Shown here one piece after another: positions 8,475 through 14,691 of a stretch of DNA of 36,342 nucleotides. A model generated the notes under the pieces. It was not told the origin of the DNA. It did not search any database and saw only the letters and a program-made list of their open reading frames with translations. Made by a program: the position numbers and the translations under genes. Position 1 is the first letter of the stretch, and each line of letters starts with the position of its first letter. Where the stretch lies: contig CALMWS010000280.1 of NCBI GenBank assembly GCA_937870795.1, forward strand, positions 1 through 36,342, read 5' to 3'. Origin of the DNA: an uncultured Bacteroidota bacterium. GTDB taxonomy: Bacteria > Bacteroidota > Bacteroidia > Chitinophagales > Saprospiraceae.

Positions 8475-9908
8475 GTGGTAGTGACGGAAAGAATCAGTGT
8501 TTTTGATATATTTAAAATTGGCATAGGCCCATCCAGCAGCCATACCATGGGGCCGTGGAAGGCAGCTTTACAATTCGTTGAATGGTTGGAGAGAGAGGGA
8601 GTGCTGGGTGATGTTATCAGCGTTGATGTTTGGTTATACGGATCTTTGGCAAAAACAGGCAAAGGACACGGCACAGATATGGCAGTGGTTTTGGGACTTA
8701 CAGGTGAACATCCTGAATTCGTGCCTGTAGATAAAGTAATTCCAACATTTGAAAACGTAGATGTTACCGGAACAATCTTACTCAATGGCAGGAAAGAGGT
8801 GTCTTTCACTACGGAGAAAAACATTCATTTTTTGTATGACCAAATGCTGCCTTACCATGCCAATGCCCTCACATTGGTGAGTCATTTTGAAGGCGAACAC
8901 AGCAGGGCAAAAACCTACTATTCTGTTGGAGGAGGATTTGTGGTTTGTGAAGGAGAAGAAGAAGGACAGGAAGATGGAGTTGCCATACCTTTTCCCATAG
9001 ATAAAGCAGAGGAATTGAATTTTTGGTGTGCTCAGGAAGGAAAAAAGATATCTGAAATTGTTTGGGAAAATGAAAAATGTTGGAGGAGTGAGGAAGATAT
9101 CATAGAAGGCATTCAAAAGTTATGGGATGTTATGCGTGAGTGTATTTTTTCTTCCTGCAAAAAAAATGGGGCTCTGCCAGGGGGTCTGGATGTACAGCGC
9201 CGTGCTTTTGCCATGGCTGAAAAACTTTTACCAGGTCAAAGCAATATTGAAAATGCAAAGCAATGGATGGAAGCCATCAAAGAGCAGGAACAAACTTTTA
9301 GTTCCACCTTAAAATGGCTTAGTTGTTTTGCATTGGCCGTTAATGAAGAAAATGCCCATTACGGCAGGATAGTAACCGCACCTACTAATGGAGCTGCAGG
9401 AGTTATTCCGGCAGTACTTATGTACCATTTGCTTTTTTCACCCGGAGCCAAACAGCAAGACATTGTTACTTTTATGATGGTTGCCGGCGAGATGGGAAGT
9501 TTGTTTAAAAAGGGAGCCACCATATCGGCTGCAATGGGAGGATGTCAGGCTGAAATTGGAGTTTCATCGGCAATGGCCGCAGCAGCGCTCACAGAATGCC
9601 TTGGTGGTAACTATGAACAGGTAATGATGGCAGCAGAAATTGCGATGGAACACCATTTAGGTCTAACGTGTGATCCCATAGGAGGACTGGTACAAATTCC
9701 ATGTATAGAAAGGAACACAATGGGTGCTATCAAAGCGGTGACAGCATCACAAATTGCCCTCGAATCTGATCCTACCAAAGCCAAGGTGACACTTGATGGT
9801 GTAATACGTACTATGAAAGTAACCGCAGAGGATATGCACCACAAATACAAAGAAACTGCAGATGGAGGGTTGGCTGTGCATATACCCGTTAATATTGTAG
9901 AGTGTTGA
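8475..9908 (+). CDS. sdaA: L-serine ammonia-lyase, iron-sulfur type
   Basis: 477 residues. It converts L-serine to pyruvate and ammonia using a [4Fe-4S] cluster. It is the fused single-chain form: the beta-type domain opens with IGPSSSHTMGPWKAA, and the alpha-type domain contains the three cluster cysteines Cys357 (GGCQAEIG), Cys399 (LTCDP) and Cys410 (PCIERN). Their spacing of 42 and 11 is that of E. coli SdaA. TAPTNGAAGVIPAV is the substrate region. No ATG exists near the start; translation must begin at GTG 8475, directly after the upstream TAG, or at GTG 8481, for which AGGTGG lies very close. The abutting arrangement suggests translational coupling to the DoxX-like gene. The neighbouring tRNA-Ser is a separate transcription unit. 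Confidence 0.93.
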   Translation: MVVTERISVFDIFKIGIGPSSSHTMGPWKAALQFVEWLEREGVLGDVISVDVWLYGSLAKTGKGHGTDMAVVLGLTGEHPEFVPVDKVIPTFENVDVTGTILLNGRKEVSFTTEKNIHFLYDQMLPYHANALTLVSHFEGEHSRAKTYYSVGGGFVVCEGEEEGQEDGVAIPFPIDKAEELNFWCAQEGKKISEIVWENEKCWRSEEDIIEGIQKLWDVMRECIFSSCKKNGALPGGLDVQRRAFAMAEKLLPGQSNIENAKQWMEAIKEQEQTFSSTLKWLSCFALAVNEENAHYGRIVTAPTNGAAGVIPAVLMYHLLFSPGAKQQDIVTFMMVAGEMGSLFKKGATISAAMGGCQAEIGVSSAMAAAALTECLGGNYEQVMMAAEIAMEHHLGLTCDPIGGLVQIPCIERNTMGAIKAVTASQIALESDPTKAKVTLDGVIRTMKVTAEDMHHKYKETADGGLAVHIPVNIVEC

Positions 9909-9992
9909 TATTCAGGCATATAAATAGTATGAAGGCAGAAGGTTTTATTAAAAAACCGCAAACAAAATTGAAATATTTTTTTCACAAAATAC

Positions 9993-10023
9993 TTGTGTAG
10001 AAGTGATAATTAGCTTACTTTTG
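9993..10023 (+). promoter_or_regulatory. Promoter of the tRNA-Ser gene
   Basis: TTG (9993-9995), a 20-bp spacer and TACTTTTG (10016-10023) form a complete Bacteroidota -33/-7 promoter. It ends 19 bp before the first base of the mature tRNA, leaving a short 5' leader for RNase P. This is one of the two best promoter matches in the window. Confidence 0.75.
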
Positions 10024-10042
10024 CAGTCTCTAAAGAGAGAAA

Positions 10043-10130
10043 GGAAGAATGGCAGAGCTGGTTTATTGCACCGGTCTTGAAAACCGGCGTACCTGAAAGG
10101 GTACCTGGGGTTCGAATCCCTATTCTTCCG
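10043..10130 (+). tRNA. tRNA-Ser (anticodon TGA)
   Basis: An 88-base class II tRNA. The acceptor stem GGAAGAA (10043-10049) pairs with TTCTTCC (10123-10129), followed by discriminator G at 10130. The anticodon stem CCGGT (10071-10075) pairs with ACCGG (10083-10087) around the loop CTTGAAA; the anticodon TGA is at 10078-10080 and reads UCA and other UCN serine codons. A long variable arm (GTACC with GGTAC around TGAAA) is diagnostic of the serine class, and the T loop is GTTCGAAT. The CCA end is not encoded. It has its own promoter and terminator, so it is a single-gene unit. Confidence 0.97.
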
Positions 10131-10132
10131 CT

Positions 10133-10163
10133 ATGGCGCTGTTTTACGGCGCCATTTTTTTTT
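10133..10163 (+). terminator. Intrinsic terminator of the tRNA-Ser gene
   Basis: A perfect 7-bp stem, ATGGCGC (10133-10139) with GCGCCAT (10149-10155), closes a 9-base loop and runs straight into a stretch of nine T (10155-10163). It begins 2 bp after the tRNA end. This is a textbook Rho-independent terminator. Confidence 0.9.
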
Positions 10164-10189
10164 ACCTAAAATTAACATAGATTTTAGTT

Positions 10190-10197
10190 TAAATTTG
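10190..10197 (+). promoter_or_regulatory. -7 promoter box before the histidine kinase gene
   Basis: TAAATTTG matches TAnnTTTG exactly and lies after the tRNA terminator. No TTG is seen at the -33 spacing. If it is used, the kinase cannot start at the TTG codon at 10195, which lies inside the box; that favours GTG 10228. Confidence 0.5.
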
Positions 10198-10227
10198 GGT
10201 AAGTATCTATATTTTCACCATAAAAAA

Positions 10228-11274
10228 GTGTTCAAAAACTTATCTATCAGGCAATTGACATATTTTGTTATCGCCTGTATCAGTACGCTATACCTGGTTT
10301 TTATTTCAATTCATTATTTACTCTCGCATTATTTTGAGTCGCCCTGGTTGCAGTTGTTCGTTGTATTTATGGGCTTGGGCATTAACATTTATATTGTCAA
10401 AAATGTGTTGGAACGTTTTGTTTTTCGCAAGATCAAAGTGATTTATAAAATCATCAGAGATTCAAAACTGACCAAGAAAGAAAAAGAATCGGTTGATATT
10501 GGATCTGCTACTTTTGAAGCTGTGACAGAAGATGTGATAGAGTGGACACGTGATACCCAACAAGAGATTGAATCTCTTAAGAGTTTGGAGGAATACAGAA
10601 AATCTTATGTTGGCAATATTTCGCATGAATTAAAAACACCCATTTTTTCCATTCAAGGCTACCTCCATACTTTGCTTGACGGGGGCCTGGAAGATGAAAA
10701 GATCAATCGAAGTTACCTCGAGAAAGCTAGCAGCAATGCAGACAGGCTGCAAAACATTGTTGAAGATCTGGAAACCATCAGCAAACTTGAATCAGATGCA
10801 TTGGCATTGGAGTTTAAAAAATTTGATATTAAATCTTTAACAAGAGACATATTTGAAGACCTTGAAAAAATGGCGGGTGAAAAACAGATCAAACTTCAAT
10901 TCAAAGACGGCGCATCTCCCAATACAATGGTCAACGCAGACAAGGAATGTATCCGGCAGGTAATGACCAATTTGTTGGTAAATGCTATTAAATATGGCAA
11001 AGAAGGAGGGAGTGTTAAGGTGAGTTTTTACGACATGGAATCTCAAATTCTGATTGAAGTATCAGACAATGGGGTAGGGATTGAAGAAAAACACCTTAAA
11101 CACCTTTTTGACCGTTTTTACAGAGTGGATACAAGTAGGTCAAGAAAAATTGGGGGGTCGGGTCTTGGCCTGAGCATAGTTAAACACATTGTTGAAGCAC
11201 ACAATCAAACCATCAATGTAAGAAGTACCATAGGATTGGGAAGTACATTTGGCTATACATTAGAAAAGGCATAA
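10228..11274 (+). CDS. Sensor histidine kinase (PhoR-like), no adjacent response regulator
   Basis: 348 residues from GTG 10228; the frame is open back to a TTG at 10195, inside a promoter box. The protein begins with FKNLSIRQLTYF, a common opening of Bacteroidota kinases. Two membrane helices (about 10-28 and 40-58) leave only a short external loop, so there is no periplasmic sensor domain and the signal may be membrane-borne or internal. No HAMP or PAS domain is evident. The dimerisation/phosphoacceptor domain has NISHELKTPIFSIQGYL with His133. The ATP-binding domain is complete: N box NLLVNAIKYG, G1 DNGVGI, F box LFDRFYRVD and G2 GGSGLGLSIV. No response regulator lies anywhere in the window, so its partner must be elsewhere. 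It converges on the DksA-like gene with a hairpin between them. Confidence 0.9.
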   Translation: MFKNLSIRQLTYFVIACISTLYLVFISIHYLLSHYFESPWLQLFVVFMGLGINIYIVKNVLERFVFRKIKVIYKIIRDSKLTKKEKESVDIGSATFEAVTEDVIEWTRDTQQEIESLKSLEEYRKSYVGNISHELKTPIFSIQGYLHTLLDGGLEDEKINRSYLEKASSNADRLQNIVEDLETISKLESDALALEFKKFDIKSLTRDIFEDLEKMAGEKQIKLQFKDGASPNTMVNADKECIRQVMTNLLVNAIKYGKEGGSVKVSFYDMESQILIEVSDNGVGIEEKHLKHLFDRFYRVDTSRSRKIGGSGLGLSIVKHIVEAHNQTINVRSTIGLGSTFGYTLEKA

Positions 11275-11276
11275 AA

Positions 11277-11298
11277 AAAGCCGGCTTTCACCGGCTTT
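11277..11298 (-). terminator. Hairpin terminator between the kinase and DksA-like genes
   Basis: An 8-bp perfect stem, AAAGCCGG (11277-11284) with CCGGCTTT (11291-11298), closes a 6-base loop. On the minus strand it is followed by seven T (11279-11273), a classic terminator for the DksA-like gene, whose stop lies 4 bp before it. On the plus strand the tail is TTTATCTT, so it may also stop kinase transcription more weakly. It starts directly after the kinase stop codon. Confidence 0.85.
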
Positions 11299-11301
11299 AT
11301 C

Positions 11302-12870
11302 TTACATTTCTTCTTCGTCGTCGCTTTCTTCGTACGGTTCTTCGTAATCTGTACTTTCGTCATCGGTGATATCAATATCATCTTCTTCAAAAGTTTCTTC
11401 GGGTCCTTCTGTAAAGCTATCAAGATCCTTAAGAATTTCATCCAGTTCATCGTCTTCATCATCCAGCTTTTTAGGCGACTTGCCACCGCTGCCAGGTTTT
11501 TTGATGACCTTGGTAATGATTACTGGTTTTTTGGGTTCTGAGGTTTTCTTTTTCTTTGTTTCTTCTTCTTCCTCTTCACTGTCGAGATCGCGTTTACCTG
11601 CTGCTGCCTGAGCTGCCGCTACTACTGCTGCTGCCTGTTCTCCATGTTGTTTTGCGAGCACAGATTTTGTTGTTGTGGGCACAGCTATCAATCTTTTTTT
11701 GTCGATCAGCTCTCCGGTAACCGAACAGATTCCGTAAGTTTTGTTGCGAATGCGAACGAGCGCATTCTGGAGGTCAGAGATAAAAGTTCTTTGTCTTGTG
11801 GCCATTGAATTTAGCATTTCCACCTCGGATTGAGAGGATGAGAAATCGGTAAGATCTTTTGTAAAATCGCCACTTGTATTTTCAGTTATCTCCTTGATTT
11901 GTTCCATCAGGTTTTCATACTGGAAACGAGCTTTTTCAAGTTTGTCATCAATGATGGCTTTGAATTCTTCCAACTCTTTATCGGAGTACCTGTGAACAAT
12001 GGTTTGTACCGGTAATGATGGGGGGTCTGGTTGCATATTTCTTTTTTCCTTTAAGTATTCTATTTTTGCCTGGTTGTCGAATGAATTTTCCAGCTTTTCC
12101 AATTGAGCTTTGTCAATTGTCTTTAATGGTTTTGCTGGCTTCCTTTCAACTATTGTTTTTTCTGTACCTTTAGAACCCGCTGTGGCCTTTGCTTTCGGCT
12201 TGGGTGCAGCTGTTTCTTTGGTTTTAACATTTGCCTTGCTCTTAGCAGGTATTGGAGCAGGTTGAGGAGCTGCCGTGGCTTTTTCTACTTTTGGTTTAAT
12301 CGTAGTTTTATTTGCGGTTGGTGCCACAGGGACTGTCTTTGCATCTGTTTTTGCTTTTGCCGCGGGCTTTGGTGAAGCTACCTTTTTTGTTGCAGTGGTT
12401 TTTGCTGGAGCCGGAGCAGCTTTTTTAACTTTAGGGTCTTGCTTCGCAGGCGCCGGTTTTGCAGGCACGGCTTTTGGTTTGTTTGCTACCACAGGTTTGG
12501 CCTTTGCAGCTGGCTTTGAAACTGCTTTGGTATTTGTATCTTTCTTTTTATCAACAGGTGCAGCTTTTTTAGGAGCTTCTACTTTTTTGGAAGCCACTGC
12601 TTTAGATGCTGGCTGTGCTTTAACTACTGCCTTGGCATTTCCTTTAACTGCTGTCTTTGGAGCAGCTTTTGGAGCAGCTTTTGCAGCAACTTTTGGAGCT
12701 GGCTTAGGTGTTGCCTTCGTTGCTGTCTTTTTTGCAGGAGCCTTTGCAGCTTGTTTAGCAGCTGGTTTAGAGGCGGCTTTTGCAGCTGGTTTTGCAGCCG
12801 GTTTTACTGCAACCTTAGCAGCCGGTTTCTTGGCAACTTGCTTTGATTTGTCATTCTTTTTTGTAGCCAT
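11302..12870 (-). CDS. H1-like tail, DksA/TraR-like core and acidic tail protein
   Basis: 522 residues from ATG 12870; the frame is open to a TTG at 12906, inside the promoter box. Three parts are visible. Residues 1 to about 250 are a Lys/Ala/Pro-rich low-complexity tail with repeated KPAAK and KAAPK units, like histone H1-type and AlgP-type bacterial tails. Residues about 285-400 resemble DksA/TraR: YSDKELEEFKAIIDDKLEKA starts a coiled coil, followed by an acidic tip (GDFTKDLTDF) and a return helix into YGICSVTGELIDKKRL. Only the first of the four zinc-finger cysteines is kept, as I recall for Bacteroidota relatives. An Ala-rich helix follows. From about 425 the protein is strongly acidic, interrupted by a basic patch (433-470), and ends in ESDDEEEM. 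A core that binds RNA polymerase with tails that bind DNA is plausible but inferred. It is monocistronic, with its own promoter and terminator. Confidence 0.8.
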   Translation of the reverse strand: MATKKNDKSKQVAKKPAAKVAVKPAAKPAAKAASKPAAKQAAKAPAKKTATKATPKPAPKVAAKAAPKAAPKTAVKGNAKAVVKAQPASKAVASKKVEAPKKAAPVDKKKDTNTKAVSKPAAKAKPVVANKPKAVPAKPAPAKQDPKVKKAAPAPAKTTATKKVASPKPAAKAKTDAKTVPVAPTANKTTIKPKVEKATAAPQPAPIPAKSKANVKTKETAAPKPKAKATAGSKGTEKTIVERKPAKPLKTIDKAQLEKLENSFDNQAKIEYLKEKRNMQPDPPSLPVQTIVHRYSDKELEEFKAIIDDKLEKARFQYENLMEQIKEITENTSGDFTKDLTDFSSSQSEVEMLNSMATRQRTFISDLQNALVRIRNKTYGICSVTGELIDKKRLIAVPTTTKSVLAKQHGEQAAAVVAAAQAAAGKRDLDSEEEEEETKKKKTSEPKKPVIITKVIKKPGSGGKSPKKLDDEDDELDEILKDLDSFTEGPEETFEEDDIDITDDESTDYEEPYEESDDEEEM

Positions 12871-12903
12871 TGCATCTGGTTTTGATGAAAATGAATCAAT
12901 GTG

Positions 12904-12936
12904 CAAATGTAATCTGAAATTGTTTTAAATATCAAA
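12904..12936 (-). promoter_or_regulatory. Promoter of the DksA-like gene
   Basis: On the minus strand TTTG (12936-12933), a 21-bp spacer and TACATTTG (12911-12904) make a full -33/-7 promoter of Bacteroidota type. It lies 33 bp before the ATG at 12870 and overlaps the upstream TTG codon, which fixes the start at 12870. It is the strongest protein-gene promoter in the window. Confidence 0.75.
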
Positions 12937-13010
12937 TTTTTTTAATGTATAATTTAAAAGTTTTTTGACTTTCCGGAACTTTTAAATGCGATAGACTAAA
13001 ATATTGATAT

Positions 13011-13304
13011 TTAGGATATTATGTCAAAAATGGAACTTTTTGAACAAGCCATGCTAAAAATAGGAAGGAAAATAGAGTGACCCCGAGAAACTTTTTTAAA
13101 AATGGTAAGAACTGCAGGGACAAAGAAATTGTCGGCAAGCAGGTGTGAAAGATACCATAAAGTTCGAATGGAATCGAACAAGTGTGCCAGGTATCTCAGG
13201 GTCATCTCCCATGTTGGTTTAGCAGTATTCAATATAAACCAATAATCGTACCAAAAACCAATTTTTATAACTGTTTTTTGAATCACCGCTAAATATTTAT
13301 ACAT
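13011..13304 (-). CDS. Doubtful small hydrophobic ORF
   Basis: 97 residues from ATG 13304, which is preceded by AAGGATGGG, a weak ribosome binding site. The product is rich in aromatic and hydrophobic residues (for example WYLSHLLADNFF and VPAVLTIFKKV) and could form one or two membrane-associated helices. It matches nothing I know. The longer version to 13403 would overlap the MFS gene in the opposite direction and is unlikely. Against a real gene: no promoter box is seen on its strand, and a short hydrophobic frame can arise by chance opposite AT-rich sequence. In its favour, it fills most of the only large gap in a compact region and its composition looks protein-like. It could also be a decayed gene. 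Confidence 0.2.
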   Translation of the reverse strand: MYKYLAVIQKTVIKIGFWYDYWFILNTAKPTWEMTLRYLAHLFDSIRTLWYLSHLLADNFFVPAVLTIFKKVSRGHSIFLPIFSMACSKSSIFDIIS

Positions 13305-13331
13305 CCCATCCTTCAAGTTTGGAAAATAATT

Positions 13332-13339
13332 TAGCTTTG
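13332..13339 (+). promoter_or_regulatory. -7 promoter box before the MFS gene
   Basis: TAGCTTTG matches TAnnTTTG exactly, 20 bp before the ATG at 13360. No TTG lies at the usual -33 spacing; TTTGG at 13318-13322 is too close. The spacing to the start codon is the same as at the DoxX-like gene. Confidence 0.5.
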
Positions 13340-13359
13340 AACCCACATCAAGACAAAAT

Positions 13360-14691
13360 ATGAGTAAAATCAAAATGCCACTGACCATAAGCCAAATCAT
13401 CAATATGAATGTTGGCTTTCTTGGAATTCAATATAGCTTTGGCCTCCAGCAAAATTCTATTACCCCTCTCTATACTTTTCTCAATGCGGATCCCGATCAG
13501 CTGCCCATACTCAATCTGGCAGGACCCATGACAGGTTTGATCATACAACCCATTATTGGTGCACTCAGCGATCGCACATGGTCACCCAAATGGGGAAGGC
13601 GGAAGCCTTTTTTTCTTGCCGGAGCCATTACCTGCAGTATTGCTTTATTGTTTATGCCATTCAGCACGTCCTTGTGGATGGCGGCCTCCCTGCTTTGGAT
13701 TTTGGATGCCGGAAACAATACAGCCATGGAGCCCTACAGGGCTTTTGTTGCAGATAAATTGCCGAAAGAACAATATCCGTTGGGTTTTCAAACCCAGTCT
13801 TTTTTTACAGGTCTGGGTATTACACTTGCCGCTGTTTCTCCTACCATTTTCGCTACCATTATTGGCTCGGGTAAGTCGGCAACAGGCATTCCATATTGGG
13901 TATATGGCTCGTTTATAGTTGGTAGTATTATTTCCATTAGCACAGTCTCATGGTCTCTTTTTAAGACTCCTGAGAATCAACCTTCAGAAGAAGAGCTTTT
14001 AGAAATACAAAAAGGTAGAGGAAATATTTTCGCTCCTTTTAAAGATATCTTTGAATCATTGGTTTTCTTGCCTACAACATTATGCCAACTAGCAATAGTC
14101 TACTTATTTCAGTGGTATGCAATGTTTATTTACTGGCAGTATATTTCGTTAAGTGTGGCTTCCAGTATCTGGCACACCGATATCCAAAATAAAGAGCTTT
14201 ACGACCAAGCCGCGCGTTGGACTTCCCTTGCAAATGGTTTTTACAACATTGTGACTTTTTTATCTGCTTTTGCCCTCGTTATTTTGGCACGTAAAATTAC
14301 TGCCAGGTATGTGCACATGGTTTGTCTTGTTCTGGCTGGTCTGGCCATGATGGCCATTCCGATGGTGGATAATAAATATGTTTTATTCTTACCTATGGTA
14401 GGAATTGGCATAGCCTGGGCAAGTATGATGGGAATACCCTACATTATGGTAGCCAGTAGTATACCCCCTTCCAAAAACGGGGTCTATATGGGAATAGTGA
14501 ATATGATGATCGTAATCCCGATGTTTATTGAATCGCTTAGTTTTGGGAAAATTTATGATCTTTTCTTAGACAGCACTCCCGGCAACGCTATTCGGTTTGC
14601 CGGCTTTTTGCTTTTGCTGGCAGCCGTAGCTACCCGGTTCATTCAAGTGAAAAAAGAACAATTTGATGCTGCTGCACCAGCGGGTCACTAA
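13360..14691 (+). CDS. MFS transporter, SLC45/sucrose-proton symporter-like
   Basis: 443 residues with about twelve membrane helices. The N-terminal helix MNVGFLGIQYSFGLQQ and the loop SDRTWSPKWGRRKPFF between helices 2 and 3 are hallmarks of the SLC45/SUC group, which carries sucrose, maltose or related glucosides with protons. The charged motif EPYRAFVADKLP after helix 4 fits the same group. It therefore probably imports a disaccharide or glucoside across the inner membrane, but no glycosidase, sugar kinase or regulator lies nearby to name the substrate. The start is ATG 13360, 20 bp after a promoter box. The stop codon overlaps the stop of the convergent NAD(P)HX repair gene (4 bp shared). 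Length and topology are normal. Confidence 0.87.
   Translation: MSKIKMPLTISQIINMNVGFLGIQYSFGLQQNSITPLYTFLNADPDQLPILNLAGPMTGLIIQPIIGALSDRTWSPKWGRRKPFFLAGAITCSIALLFMPFSTSLWMAASLLWILDAGNNTAMEPYRAFVADKLPKEQYPLGFQTQSFFTGLGITLAAVSPTIFATIIGSGKSATGIPYWVYGSFIVGSIISISTVSWSLFKTPENQPSEEELLEIQKGRGNIFAPFKDIFESLVFLPTTLCQLAIVYLFQWYAMFIYWQYISLSVASSIWHTDIQNKELYDQAARWTSLANGFYNIVTFLSAFALVILARKITARYVHMVCLVLAGLAMMAIPMVDNKYVLFLPMVGIGIAWASMMGIPYIMVASSIPPSKNGVYMGIVNMMIVIPMFIESLSFGKIYDLFLDSTPGNAIRFAGFLLLLAAVATRFIQVKKEQFDAAAPAGH

Larger units (their letters stand above)
12907..13359. other. Long intergenic stretch, no convincing gene
   Basis: About 450 bp between the divergent DksA-like and MFS genes. It holds the DksA-like promoter at its left end and the MFS -7 box at its right end. 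A minus-strand open frame (13011-13304, or to 13403 if it runs into the MFS gene) encodes 97-130 hydrophobic, Trp- and Tyr-rich residues that I do not recognise. A plus-strand frame at 13021 stops after 19 codons. A short perfect hairpin, GTTCGA around ATGGAA with TCGAAC, lies near 13162-13180 without a T run. I see no tRNA, no known riboswitch and no inverted-repeat ends of an insertion sequence. Confidence 0.5.

Noticed and set aside
9941..9957. GGTTTT...AAAACC hairpin downstream of sdaA as a terminator
   Set aside because: The stem is six weak A/T-rich pairs and it is followed by GCAAAC rather than a T run, so a terminator is not supported.
8475..10130. Functional link between serine dehydratase and the adjacent tRNA-Ser
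   Set aside because: The tRNA has its own complete promoter and terminator and a 130-bp gap separates them. Sharing the word serine is not evidence; adjacency is probably chance.
11366..11611. A Ser-rich 81-codon frame opposite the acidic tail
   Set aside because: It is the reverse complement of Asp/Glu codon runs (GAA/GAT read as TTC/ATC/TCT) and has no support as a gene.
12275..12928. A 217-codon plus-strand open frame encoding a hydrophobic Ala/Phe/Gly-rich product opposite the DksA-like gene
   Set aside because: It is the antisense of the Lys/Ala/Pro-rich tail: the biased GC-containing codons leave the opposite strand open and turn Lys and Ala codons into Phe, Leu, Gly and Cys. It has no promoter box or start context of its own.
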